Assembly (NCBI RefSeq): GCF_900103985.1
Contig: NZ_FNIE01000021.1
Coordinates: forward strand, 41,951-105,950
From: Actinacidiphila guanduensis
GTDB taxonomy: Bacteria > Actinomycetota > Actinomycetes > Streptomycetales > Streptomycetaceae
Direction: 5' to 3'
Length of the DNA: 64,000 bases
A program made the translations under genes and the position numbers. Position 1 is the first letter of the stretch, and each line of letters begins with the position of its first letter. The notes beneath the pieces were generated by a model. It ran no database searches, was not told the DNA's origin, and saw only the letters and a program-made list of their open reading frames with translations. Of this stretch, positions 23,351 through 31,819 are shown in pieces.

Positions 23351-24313
23351 GTGGCGCCCATGCTCGACGTGAGTGACGAGGTACGAGCCGAGATCGGCGA
23401 CGAGGAGGCCGAACGGCTCCTCACCGGCGAAAGCGCCCCGGGGACGTACGACTGCACCTCGTGCCGTACGCCGGGTGACAGCGGCCAGGAACGCACCAGC
23501 ACGGTGCTCTTCGTCGGGGACGAGACCGCGGTACTGGCCTTCGCCCACGCCAGCTGCATCCCCTCCCAGGTGGTGCCGGTCTCCGAGGAGCAGCTCCAGG
23601 GCGCCGTCCGCAGCATCACGGGTACGGAGCCGGGCGGCGGCCCGGACAGCGCGAGCACCACAGGTGCCGGCGGCTACCCGGGTGCGGGCAGTACGGGCGG
23701 CTTCGCCGCTCCCGGCCCGGCCGTTGCCTCGCCGGCGCGGCAGGAACCGTTCGGCACCCCGCTCGGCGGCCCGCAGTTCCCGCTCGGCACCGCGCCCGCC
23801 GGCCCCCTCACGGCTGCTCCCGCGCCCGACCCCGCGCCGCGCCAGGCCGTCCTGGGCATCACCTGCGGGCTGATCATCGTGGCGGACCAGCTGCGCCCGG
23901 CGCTGGTGGTCGAGCCGACCGGGCCGGTGGCGCGGGTGGGCTCCACCGGCGGGGGCGACGACTTCCTGCCGCTCCTGATCGAGCAGGGCTTCGTACCCCA
24001 GCTGGACCTGGAGGTGCCGCCCTCCGCGCTGCCGGGCTGGTCGGTGCTGCTGGCGATGGGCCAGCTGCACGCGGTGCTGCAGCCCGGGCCGGCCGGCGCC
24101 GCGGCCACCGCGTGGTGGCAGGCGCACCAGCCGCTCCAGGTCAGCGACGGCTGGCGGGCGGCCGTCCAGCGCGGCAACGAGGTCTACGTGTACGCGGGCC
24201 CGGCCGGCTCGATCGGCCGCCAGCCCCGCGAGGACCTGATGCGCGACGCGCTCGCCCGGGCCTGCTCGCGCGGGCAGCTCGTGGCGGCCACGATGCCGCT
24301 CGCGGGCACCTGA
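23351..24313 (+). CDS. conserved streptomycete protein with N-terminal CxxC region, function unknown
   Basis: A 320-residue protein. The GTG at 23351 has AAGGAG 7 bases upstream. Residues 1-80 contain YDCTSCRTPGD and FAHASCIPSQVV, a CxxC...HxxC arrangement that could bind zinc. Residues about 95-165 are a Gly/Ala/Pro-rich linker. Residues 166-320 form a second conserved domain (QAVLGITCGLIIVADQLRPALVVEPTGPVARVGS ... REDLMRDALARACSRGQLVAATMPL) without a motif I know. There is no signal peptide or membrane helix. I recall similar proteins annotated only as hypothetical in Streptomyces. The next gene starts 70 bp downstream on the same strand. Confidence 0.75.
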   Translation: MAPMLDVSDEVRAEIGDEEAERLLTGESAPGTYDCTSCRTPGDSGQERTSTVLFVGDETAVLAFAHASCIPSQVVPVSEEQLQGAVRSITGTEPGGGPDSASTTGAGGYPGAGSTGGFAAPGPAVASPARQEPFGTPLGGPQFPLGTAPAGPLTAAPAPDPAPRQAVLGITCGLIIVADQLRPALVVEPTGPVARVGSTGGGDDFLPLLIEQGFVPQLDLEVPPSALPGWSVLLAMGQLHAVLQPGPAGAAATAWWQAHQPLQVSDGWRAAVQRGNEVYVYAGPAGSIGRQPREDLMRDALARACSRGQLVAATMPLAGT

Positions 24314-24383
24314 CCAGGTCAAAGATAGGCAATTCAACCGTGCGGCCCGCATCCCGGGCATACCGCCGGTCGTTGGCACTTAC

Positions 24384-24719
24384 GTGCACAGCTTCGACGC
24401 CTCCTCCCGAGCCCCGTACCAGCGCTACATCCCCTCCATGCGCACCGCGCAGGACGCGGCCGCAGGCGGTGCCGGCAACACACCCATCTACGACGCCCTG
24501 TACGCGGAGTACCGCAGGCTCTTCCGCACCCTGCCGGGCGACCGGACGGGTGAGGAGTCGCTGCAGTTCAAGGGCTTCGCGGCCTGGCACGAGCAGTACC
24601 CGCCGTTCTCCCCCGGCGGGCGGCACCGCGGGGGGCGCGACGGCGACCGGGGGCTGGGGCACGGCGAGGGCGGACCGGCCGCGCTGCCGCCGGGCCGCGG
24701 CGACACCCGCGGCCGCTGA
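24384..24719 (+). CDS. small conserved streptomycete protein, function unknown
   Basis: A 111-residue protein with good third-position G/C bias from the GTG at 24384 onward. The conserved part is RAPYQRYIPSMRTAQDAA and PIYDALYAEYRRLFRTLPGDRTGEESLQFKGF, which I recall from short hypothetical proteins of the genus. The C-terminal 35 residues are Gly/Arg-rich and probably disordered. No ribosome site is visible at the GTG; an ATG at 24438 is an alternative. It may be co-transcribed with the preceding gene. Confidence 0.65.
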   Translation: MHSFDASSRAPYQRYIPSMRTAQDAAAGGAGNTPIYDALYAEYRRLFRTLPGDRTGEESLQFKGFAAWHEQYPPFSPGGRHRGGRDGDRGLGHGEGGPAALPPGRGDTRGR

Positions 24720-24724
24720 CCGCC

Positions 24725-24750
24725 GCCGGCCCGCCCGCTCCCGGGCCGGC
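24725..24750. terminator. bidirectional terminator
   Basis: A 9-bp perfect stem GCCGGCCCG / CGGGCCGGC with an 8-base loop lies between convergent genes; its right arm touches the der stop codon. Confidence 0.65.
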
Positions 24751-26207
24751 TACTTCTTGCGGCCGCGCTTCTCCCGCACGCGCACCGACACCTGGATCGG
24801 CGTCCCCTCGAAGCCGAACTCCTCGCGCAGCCGCCGCTCGATGAAGCGCCGGTAGCCCGCCTCCAGGAAGCCCGAGGCGAAGAGCACGAACCGCGGCGGC
24901 CTGGTGCCCGCCTGGGTGCCGAACAGGATGCGCGGCTGCTTGCCGCCCCGCAGGGGGTGCGGGTGGGCGGCGACCAGCTCGCCGAGGAAGGCGTTCAGGC
25001 GCCCGGTGGGCACCCGGGTCTCCCAGCCGGCCAGCGCGGTCTCGATGGCGGGCACGAGCTTCTCCATGTGCCGGCCGGTGCGCGCCGAGACGTTCACCCG
25101 CGGCGCCCACTGCACCTGCACCAGGTCGCGCTCGATCTCGCGCTCCAGGTAGTAGCGGCGCTCCTCGTCCAGCAGGTCCCACTTGTTGTAGGCGATGACG
25201 ACGGCCCGGCCGGCCTCGACCGCCATGGTGATGATCCTGGTGTCCTGCTCGGCCAGAGTCTCGCTGGCGTCGATGAGGATCACCGCGACCTCGGCCTTCT
25301 CCAGCGCGGCCGCGGTGCGCAGCGAGGCGTAGTAGTCGGCGCCCTCGGTGAGGTGGACGCGCCGCCTGATGCCCGCGGTGTCGATGAACTTCCAGGTGAT
25401 GCCGCCGAGTTCGATCAGCTCGTCCACGGGGTCGCGGGTGGTGCCGGCGAGTTCGTCGACGACCACGCGGTCGCTGCCGGCGACCTTGTTCAGCAGCGAG
25501 GACTTGCCGACGTTCGGCCGGCCGATGAGCGCGATCCGGCGCGGGCCCGCCGCCGCCTCGCCGAAGGTCATCGCGGGGGCTTCGGGCAGCGCCTCCATGA
25601 TGGCGTCGAGCAGGTCGCCGGTGCCGCGGCCGTGCAGCGAGGAGACGGGGAACGGCTCGCCCAGGCCGAGGTTCCACAGCGCGGCGGCGTCCGCCTCGCC
25701 GGAGGGGCCGTCCACCTTGTTGGCGGCCAGGACGACCGGCTTGCCGGCCCGCCGCAGCAGCTTGACGACGGCCTCGTCGGTGTCGGTGGCGCCCACCGTG
25801 GCGTCCACCACGAGCACCACCGCGTCGGCGGCCTCGATGGCGAACTCCGCCTGCGCGGCCACCGAGGCGTCGATCCCGAGGACGTCCTGCTCCCAGCCGC
25901 CGGTGTCGACGATCTTGAAGCGGCGCCCGTTCCAGTTCGCCTCGTAGGTGACGCGGTCGCGGGTGACGCCGGGGCGGTCCTCCACCACGGCCTCGCGGCG
26001 GCCGATGATCCGGTTCACCAGAGTCGACTTGCCGACGTTCGGCCGGCCGACGACGGCGAGCACCGGCAGCGGGCCGTGGCCCGCCGCCTCGATGTCGCCG
26101 GCGACCTCGTCGAGGTCGAAGCCCTCCTCCGCGGCGAGCTCCATGAACTCGGCGTATTCGGCGTCGCCGAGCGCGCCGATGTCGCCGTGGTCGTGTTCCT
26201 GGTCCAT
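24750..26207 (-). CDS. der: ribosome biogenesis GTPase Der (EngA)
   Basis: A 485-residue double GTPase needed for 50S subunit maturation. An acidic N-terminal extension (1-45) precedes G domain 1 (G1 GRPNVGKST near 55, G3 DTGGW, G4 NKVD) and G domain 2 (G1 GRPNVGKSS near 228, G3 DTAGI, G4 NKWD). A C-terminal KH-like domain ends FEGTPIQVSVRVREKRGRKK. The ATG at 26207 follows GGAGAG. It is the last gene of the leftward series tyrA-cmk-plsC-der, an arrangement common in actinobacteria. Confidence 0.97.
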   Translation of the reverse strand: MDQEHDHGDIGALGDAEYAEFMELAAEEGFDLDEVAGDIEAAGHGPLPVLAVVGRPNVGKSTLVNRIIGRREAVVEDRPGVTRDRVTYEANWNGRRFKIVDTGGWEQDVLGIDASVAAQAEFAIEAADAVVLVVDATVGATDTDEAVVKLLRRAGKPVVLAANKVDGPSGEADAAALWNLGLGEPFPVSSLHGRGTGDLLDAIMEALPEAPAMTFGEAAAGPRRIALIGRPNVGKSSLLNKVAGSDRVVVDELAGTTRDPVDELIELGGITWKFIDTAGIRRRVHLTEGADYYASLRTAAALEKAEVAVILIDASETLAEQDTRIITMAVEAGRAVVIAYNKWDLLDEERRYYLEREIERDLVQVQWAPRVNVSARTGRHMEKLVPAIETALAGWETRVPTGRLNAFLGELVAAHPHPLRGGKQPRILFGTQAGTRPPRFVLFASGFLEAGYRRFIERRLREEFGFEGTPIQVSVRVREKRGRKK

Positions 26208-26274
26208 GAGCTCTCTCCGTCGGTGAAACGCATGATCGTACTGTCGTGGGGCGGTCCCGCGCCCCTGGCCGCCG

Positions 26275-26985
26275 CTAGCGGCCGGTGATCCGCCGGGCCT
26301 CGGCGAGGTGGGCGGCCAGGTGCTCCTGGATCCGCGTGGTGGCCGCGTCCAGGGCGCTGCGGGTGCGCCGCCCCGACCCGTCGCCGGCCTCGAAGGGCTC
26401 GCCGTAGACGATGTCGATCCGGGCCCGCAGCGGGGGCAGCGCGGAGACGACCCGGCCCTCGCGGGCGCTGCCGAGCACCGCGACCGGCACCACGGGGGCG
26501 CCGGAGCGCACCGCGAAGTAGGCCAGGCCCGCCCGCAGCTGGGCGAAGTCGCCGACACCACGGGTGCCTTCGGGGAATATCCCGAGCACACCGCCGCCGC
26601 TCAGCACCTCCAACGCCGCGCTGATGGCGGTGCGGTCGGCGCCGGAGCGGTCCACCCGCAGCTGGCCGATGGAGCGCAGGAACGGGCCGAGCGGCCCGAC
26701 GAACGCCTCCTTCTTCACCAGGAAGTGCACCGGGCGGGGCGAGGTGCCGATCAGCATCGGGCCGTCGATGTTGTGGCTGTGGTTGCCGGCCAGGATGAGC
26801 GGGCCGGTGGCCGGTACCCGCCAGGCGCCCAGCACCCGCGGCCGCCACAGGCCGTTCATCAGCCCGATGCCGATGCCGCGGGCGACCGCGGCGCCGCGCG
26901 CGCCGGGCGCCCCCGACACCCCGGGGGACGCGGTGGGCGCCGCGGGCTCCCCGGCCGGCGCGACGGCCGTGCGCTGCGAGGTCAC
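26275..26985 (-). CDS. plsC: 1-acyl-sn-glycerol-3-phosphate acyltransferase (PlsC family)
   Basis: A 236-residue membrane-associated acyltransferase. Motif I is NHSHNIDGPML (H-x4-D; the family usually has NHxSxxD). Motif III is FPEGTRG (E-G-T-R), and VPVAVLG is the fourth block. It acylates lysophosphatidate or a related lysolipid in phospholipid synthesis. The GTG at 26985 overlaps the cmk stop (GTGA, 26982-26985), so the two are coupled. The first ~40 residues are Ala/Pro-rich and not conserved. Family is clear; the exact acceptor is not shown. Confidence 0.9.
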   Translation of the reverse strand: MTSQRTAVAPAGEPAAPTASPGVSGAPGARGAAVARGIGIGLMNGLWRPRVLGAWRVPATGPLILAGNHSHNIDGPMLIGTSPRPVHFLVKKEAFVGPLGPFLRSIGQLRVDRSGADRTAISAALEVLSGGGVLGIFPEGTRGVGDFAQLRAGLAYFAVRSGAPVVPVAVLGSAREGRVVSALPPLRARIDIVYGEPFEAGDGSGRRTRSALDAATTRIQEHLAAHLAEARRITGR

Positions 26986-27659
26986 CGGGCGGCTCGTCGC
27001 TGCGCGACCAGCTCCACGACGCGGTCCACCACCTGCTCCAGGGTGAGCTCGGTGGTGTCCACCTCGATCGCGTCGTCGGCCTTGGCGAGCGGGGAGGTCT
27101 TGCGGCCGGAGTCGGCGGCGTCCCTGCGGATCAGCGCCGCCTGGGTGTCGGCCACGGACTGGGTGCCGCCCAGTTCCCCGGAGCGGCGGGCGGCGCGGGC
27201 CTCGGCGGAGGCGGTGAGGAAGACCTTGACGGTGGCGTCGGGCAGCACGGTGGTGCCGATGTCGCGGCCCTCCACGACGATGCCGGCCGGCGCCGCCGCG
27301 GCCGCCGCGCGCTGGATCTCCACCATCCGGGCGCGCACCTCGGGCACCGCGCTCACGGCGCTGACCGCGGCGGTGACCTCCTGGCTGCGGATCGGGCCCG
27401 AGGCGTCCACGCCGTCCACGGTGATGCCGGGCGCGGCCGGGTCGGTGCTCGCCACGATCGCGGGCTTGCCGGTCTGGTCGGCGACGGCCGCGGCGTCGGT
27501 GACGTCCACGCCGTTGGACAGCATCCACCAGGTGATCGCGCGGTACTGCGCGCCGGTGTCCAGGTAGCTGAGGCCGAGCCTGGTGGCGACCGCCCTCGAC
27601 GTGCTCGACTTGCCGGTGCCCGAAGGGCCGTCGATGGCGACGATCACCGGATTTGACAC
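26982..27659 (-). CDS. cmk: cytidylate kinase
   Basis: A 225-residue enzyme that phosphorylates CMP/dCMP. P-loop IDGPSGTGKSST near the N-terminus; YLDTGAQYRAITWWML and VEGRDIGTTVLPDATVKVFLTAS are family signatures. The GTG at 27659 was preferred because codons upstream of it lack G/C third-position bias; GAGGAAGG lies upstream. It overlaps plsC by 4 bases and follows tyrA by 135 bp. Confidence 0.95.
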   Translation of the reverse strand: MSNPVIVAIDGPSGTGKSSTSRAVATRLGLSYLDTGAQYRAITWWMLSNGVDVTDAAAVADQTGKPAIVASTDPAAPGITVDGVDASGPIRSQEVTAAVSAVSAVPEVRARMVEIQRAAAAAAPAGIVVEGRDIGTTVLPDATVKVFLTASAEARAARRSGELGGTQSVADTQAALIRRDAADSGRKTSPLAKADDAIEVDTTELTLEQVVDRVVELVAQRRAAR

Positions 27660-27794
27660 AGCGGATGGCCTTCCTCGTGCACGGGAGCGGGGTGGTGGCA
27701 CTGCGGCGGGGCCGGATGCCATCCCCCAAGGCTACCGGCCGTGGGGCACTGCCGGTCGCAGCGGACGGCCGCGGAGGACCGCCGGGCCGCACCG

Positions 27795-28880
27795 CTACTG
27801 GCGCAGCGCCCAGCCGCGCTGCCGCAACGCCGCGGTGAGCACCGGGGCCGAGCGCGGCTCGACCAGGATGTCGACCAGGCCCGCCTGCTGCCCGGTGGAG
27901 TGCTCGATGCGCACGTCCTCGATGTTGACGCCGGCGGCGCCCGCGTCGGCGAAGAGCCGGGCCAGCTCGCCGGGCTGGTCGCCGATGAGGACGGCCACGG
28001 TCTCGTACGCCTTGGGGGCGGTGCCGTGCTTGCCGGGGACCTTGGCGCGGCCGGCGTTGCCGCGGCGCAGGATGTCCTCGATGCCGGCCGCGCCGCCGCG
28101 CCGCTTGTCGTCGTCCGCGGACTGCAGGGCGCGCAGGGCCGCCACGGTCTCGGCGAGGTCGGTGGCGAGGTCGGCGAGGACGTCGGCGACGGGGCCGGGG
28201 TTGGCGGCCAGGATGTCCATCCACATGCCCGGGGCCGAGCCCGCGATCCGGGTCACGTCCCTGATGCCCTGGCCGCACAGCCGCACCGCGGCCTCCTCGG
28301 CATGCTCCAGGCGGGCGGCCACCATGCTGGAGACCAGCTGCGGGGTGTGGGAGACCAAGGCGACGGCCCGGTCGTGCGCGTCGGCGTCCATGACGACCGG
28401 GACGGCCCGGCACAGGGCGACCAGCTCCAGCGCGAGGTTGAGCACCTCGGTGTCGGTCTCGGGCGTCGGGGTGAGCACCCAGGGGCGTCCCTCGAAGAGG
28501 TCGGCGGTGGCGGCCAGCGGTCCTGAGCGCTCCCGTCCCGCCATCGGGTGGGTGCCGATGTAGCGGGCGAGGTCGCACCCCAGGGCGGCCAGGTCGCGGC
28601 GCGGGCCGCCCTTGACGCTGGCGACGTCCAGGTACCCGCTACCCAGGCCGCGCGCCATGGCGTCGGCCAGGGTGGCGGCCACGTGCCCGGGCGGCACCGC
28701 GACCACCACCAGGTCCACCGGCTCCGCGGGCAGGCCCGCCGTGCCCGCGCCCAGGGAGGCGGCGGTGCGGGCTGCGGACTCGTCGTGGTCGTACAGGTGC
28801 ACCTCGACGCCCCGGGAGGTCAGGGCGAGGGCGGCGGACGTGCCCATCAGGCCGGTGCCGATGACGAGTGCGGTCCTCAC
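27795..28880 (-). CDS. tyrA: prephenate dehydrogenase with C-terminal ACT domain
   Basis: A 361-residue enzyme of tyrosine synthesis that oxidises prephenate to 4-hydroxyphenylpyruvate. The Rossmann loop GTGLMGTSAALAL is at 8-20. The catalytic region contains THPMAGRERSG and VSHTPQLVSSMVAARL. An ACT regulatory domain lies at about 285-345 (VAVLIGDQPGELARLFADAGAAGVNIEDVRIEHSTGQQAGLVDILV), suggesting feedback control by an amino acid. The GTG at 28880 has AAGGACG 7 bases upstream. Confidence 0.95.
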   Translation of the reverse strand: MRTALVIGTGLMGTSAALALTSRGVEVHLYDHDESAARTAASLGAGTAGLPAEPVDLVVVAVPPGHVAATLADAMARGLGSGYLDVASVKGGPRRDLAALGCDLARYIGTHPMAGRERSGPLAATADLFEGRPWVLTPTPETDTEVLNLALELVALCRAVPVVMDADAHDRAVALVSHTPQLVSSMVAARLEHAEEAAVRLCGQGIRDVTRIAGSAPGMWMDILAANPGPVADVLADLATDLAETVAALRALQSADDDKRRGGAAGIEDILRRGNAGRAKVPGKHGTAPKAYETVAVLIGDQPGELARLFADAGAAGVNIEDVRIEHSTGQQAGLVDILVEPRSAPVLTAALRQRGWALRQ

Positions 28881-28893
28881 GGGGGCGTCCTTG

Positions 28894-28945
28894 CTGGTCG
28901 GGGGCTGGTCGGGGGCTGGTCGAACGGGTGGGGCTGGTCGGGGGT
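28894..28945. repeat. short 11-bp tandem repeat in the tyrA leader
   Basis: CTGGTCGGGGG occurs at 28894 and 28905, with a truncated copy at 28916 and a related one at 28934, just upstream of the tyrA start. It may be simple slippage. Confidence 0.6.
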
Positions 28946-29167
28946 GCAGCGCGCACACCCGGCGGCACGGGGTCTTACGGTGCCGGGCCGGTCGTGCGCG
29001 TCCTACGGTCGCAAGCGTAACGACGCCCGGCCCACCCGTGGGGGCGCGCCCGCGGACCAAGACGGCGCCCTGGCGGCGGGCCCGGCCCCTGGGGCGCCCG
29101 GCCGGCAGCCCGCGCGAAACGGTGAAACAGGGGCGGCGGTTCATATGCTCTGGCGATAATCGGGCCC

Positions 29168-29890
29168 ATGCACGATGCGCTGGAGGACGAGCCGGGCCAC
29201 GCGCTGGTCAGGGACCACACGGTCTACGCGTGCGTGACGGGCCTGCGCGCCTTCGGCCTCGCGGACGCCGGCGGCCCTGAGGTGCGACGCGGGGTGTTCG
29301 CCGCCCCGGCGCCCCTCTTCTGGCGGCTCGACAAGCCCCCCGCGCACGTGGTGGGACCGCGCCCGGACGAGGCGTCCTGGGAGCTGGAGCGCTTCTGCAC
29401 CCTCGCGCTGCGCGGCCACCTCGGCGTCCTGGAATGCCTGCACTCCCCGCTGGTGGAGCATGCCGACGCCACGGGGCGCGAACTGCTCGGCCTGCGGGAC
29501 GCCTTCCTCTCCCGCCGGGTGGACGCCTCGCTGCGCGCTCAGGCGGCGCGCCTGCTGAGCACCGCGGAGGCGGCCATCCGCGACCACGGCGTCCCCCGCT
29601 GGGGCGCCGCCCTGCACCTGCTGCGGGTCCTCACCTGCTGCCGCGACACCCTGCGCACCGGGCGCATGGACATCGACGCCGGTGCGCAGCGGGACCGCCT
29701 CCTTGCCGTCGGGCATGGCGAGGTGCCCTGGGCGCAAGTGCGCTCCTGGGTGCGCGACCTGCACGAGGAGTGCGACCGGGAGGTGGCCCGTACGCCGTTG
29801 CCGGAGGCGCCGGACCGGGCCCGGGTCGAGGACTTCCTGGTCCGCGCCCGCGCCCTGAGCGCGGCACCCCTGGCGTCGCATCCCGTCTAG
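29168..29890 (+). CDS. RlaP/YcgL-type nucleotidyltransferase homologue with degenerate active site
   Basis: A 240-residue protein matching the DNA-polymerase-beta-like nucleotidyltransferase family (PF10127 type). The pattern VYACVTGLRAFGLA ... RRGVFAAPAPLFWRLDKPPAHVVGPR ... SWELERFCTLALRGHLGVLECLHSPLVE is collinear with family members that read GSRAFGLATxxSDTDRRGVF. Here the key Ser is Leu (GLRAFG) and the catalytic D-x-D is replaced (GGPEVRRG). Polymerase or transferase activity is therefore unlikely. The ATG at 29168 was used. It is isolated on the plus strand, between divergent tyrA and the convergent rluB operon. Confidence 0.8.
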   Translation: MHDALEDEPGHALVRDHTVYACVTGLRAFGLADAGGPEVRRGVFAAPAPLFWRLDKPPAHVVGPRPDEASWELERFCTLALRGHLGVLECLHSPLVEHADATGRELLGLRDAFLSRRVDASLRAQAARLLSTAEAAIRDHGVPRWGAALHLLRVLTCCRDTLRTGRMDIDAGAQRDRLLAVGHGEVPWAQVRSWVRDLHEECDREVARTPLPEAPDRARVEDFLVRARALSAAPLASHPV

Positions 29891-30059
29891 CCGCCATGGA
29901 AGACGCCATGGACGCGCCGCCCGGGCTCCCTGGATGCCAGGTCGCCGCCAGGGAGGCGAGGTCCGGCCTCCACGGCGGCGGATCGGGACCGCGTCACCCG
30001 CGGCCGGTACCGGCCCCGGCGTGGGCTCCTCACCGGCTCGTCAGCGGCTTGTCAGCGGC

Positions 30060-31127
30060 TCACAGGTCGACTTCGCGCATCAGCATGCCGACCTCGGTGT
30101 TGGTCAGCCGGCGCAGCCAGCCGGACTTCTGGTCGCCCAGCGGGATGGGGCCGAAACTGGTGCGCACCAGGCGGTCCACCGGGAAGCCGGCCTCGGCGAG
30201 CATCCGCCGCACGATGTGCTTGCGGCCCTCGTGCAGGGTGACTTCCACGAGGTAGTTCTTGCCGGTGTTCTGCACGATCCGGAAGTGGTCGGCGCGCGCC
30301 CAGCCGTCCTCCAGCTCGATGCCGTTCTTCAGCTGCTTGCCGATGTCGCGCGGCAGCGGGCCCTGGATGGCGGCCAGGTACGTCTTCTTCACGCCGTAGC
30401 GGGGGTGGGTGAGGCGGTGGGCCAGCTCGCCGTGGTTGGTGAGCAGGATGATGCCCTCGGTCTCGGTGTCCAGCCGCCCGACGTGGAACAGCCGCGTCTC
30501 GCGGTTGGTCACGTAGTCGCCCAGGCACTGCCGCCCGTCGGGGTCCTCCATGGTGGAGACCACGCCAGCCGGCTTGTTGAGGGCGAAGAAGAGGTACGAC
30601 TGGGTGGCCACCGTCAGGCCGTCGACCTTCACCTCATCGTGCTCGGGGTCCACCCGCAGGCCCTGCTCGGTGACGATCCGGCCGTTGACCTCGACCCTGC
30701 GCTGCTCGATCAATTCCTCGCAGGCCCGCCGCGAGCCCATACCGGCCCGGGCCAGCACCTTCTGCAGCCGCTCGCCCTCCTGCTCGGCGCCGGGGAAGGT
30801 CTTGGGCAGCTTCGGCTGCGGCTTGCTGTGCCGCTCGCGGTTGCGCTCCTCGATCTGCGCGTCCAGCTCGCGGGGGCGGGCCGCGCCGCCGCGCGAGCGG
30901 TTCCCGGTGGGGCGGCTGCCCGGCTTCGGGCCGTCGCCGCTCTTGGTGCGCGGCATGCCGCCGGGCTTGTTGGCGCCGGACTGGCCGGTGCCGCCCACGT
31001 CGTAGCGGCGCTCCTCGGGACGCGGCTTGCGCGGGCGCTGCGGCCCGCCGCCACGTCGCTCGGCTCCCCCGCCGCCTCCGCTCCGGGGGGTCCGGTTGCC
31101 GCCGCTGTTCCTGTCGCTGCTTCGCAT
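30060..31127 (-). CDS. rluB: 23S rRNA pseudouridine synthase (RluB/RsuA family)
   Basis: A 355-residue enzyme. Residues 1 to about 112 form a basic, Gly/Arg/Pro-rich extension. The S4 RNA-binding domain (about 115-160) reads GERLQKVLARAGMGSRRACEELIEQRRVEVNG. The catalytic motif HVGRLDTETEGIILLTN supplies the Asp. It converts a uridine of 23S rRNA (by homology U2605 in E. coli numbering) to pseudouridine. The ATG at 31127 overlaps the scpB stop (31127-31129), the usual scpA-scpB-rluB coupling. Confidence 0.93.
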   Translation of the reverse strand: MRSSDRNSGGNRTPRSGGGGGAERRGGGPQRPRKPRPEERRYDVGGTGQSGANKPGGMPRTKSGDGPKPGSRPTGNRSRGGAARPRELDAQIEERNRERHSKPQPKLPKTFPGAEQEGERLQKVLARAGMGSRRACEELIEQRRVEVNGRIVTEQGLRVDPEHDEVKVDGLTVATQSYLFFALNKPAGVVSTMEDPDGRQCLGDYVTNRETRLFHVGRLDTETEGIILLTNHGELAHRLTHPRYGVKKTYLAAIQGPLPRDIGKQLKNGIELEDGWARADHFRIVQNTGKNYLVEVTLHEGRKHIVRRMLAEAGFPVDRLVRTSFGPIPLGDQKSGWLRRLTNTEVGMLMREVDL

Positions 31128-31819
31128 CAAGGTTCCGTCGTCGAAGTGGTCACTGGCTCGTCGGGCGCGTCCGGGTCGAAGGACGGCAGTCCCTCCTGGG
31201 AGTCCGCCTCGACCGCGTCCGCCTCCGGCAGGAACGGGGCGAGCTCGGGCAGCTCGTCGAGGCTGCGCAGGCCCATGCGTTCCAGGAAGTAGTTCGTCGT
31301 CCTGTACAGGATCGCACCTGTCTCGGGTTCCGTCCCACCTTCCTCGACCAGCCCGCGCTGGAGCAGGGTGCGCATGACGCCGTCGCAGTTGACCCCGCGC
31401 ACCGCCGAGACCCGCGAGCGGCTGACCGGCTGGCGGTAGGCGACGACCGCCAGCGTCTCCAGCGCGGCCTGGGTGAGGCGGGCCTGCTGGCCGTCCAGGA
31501 CGAGGCGTTCGACGGCCGGGGAGAAGGCCGGCCGCGTGTAGTAGCGCCAGCCGCCGGCGACCAGCCGCAGGTCGAAGCCCCGGTTCTCGCGGGTGTAGTC
31601 GTCGGACAGCTCCCGCAGCGCCTTGGCGATCTGCCGGCGGGGGCGCTCCAGCACCTTGGCCAGGTGCTCCTCGGTGGCCGGCTCGTCCACCACCATCAGC
31701 ACGGCCTCCAGCGCCGGCTTCAGCTCCAGCTCCGCGGTGGCGAGCAGACCCGCGGGCGCGGCGTCCTGCGCGGGCGGCACGGTGAGCTCGGTCACATCGA
31801 GGTCGGTCACATCCGTCAT
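31127..31819 (-). CDS. scpB: segregation and condensation protein B
   Basis: A 230-residue kleisin-associated protein with two winged-helix domains (about 30-105 and 110-180: LKPALEAVLMVVDEPATEEHLAKVL and TQAALETLAVVAYRQPVSRSRVSAVRGVNCDGVMRTLLQRGLVEE). It binds ScpA in the SMC complex that compacts and segregates the chromosome. The C-terminus is acidic. It overlaps scpA by 4 bases upstream and rluB downstream. Confidence 0.95.
   Translation of the reverse strand: MTDVTDLDVTELTVPPAQDAAPAGLLATAELELKPALEAVLMVVDEPATEEHLAKVLERPRRQIAKALRELSDDYTRENRGFDLRLVAGGWRYYTRPAFSPAVERLVLDGQQARLTQAALETLAVVAYRQPVSRSRVSAVRGVNCDGVMRTLLQRGLVEEGGTEPETGAILYRTTNYFLERMGLRSLDELPELAPFLPEADAVEADSQEGLPSFDPDAPDEPVTTSTTEP

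Noticed and set aside
26208..28578. Long fused frame joining the PlsC region to upstream sequence
   Set aside because: The extension is out-of-frame reading of cmk and tyrA. The GTG at 26985 with the GTGA overlap is the natural start.
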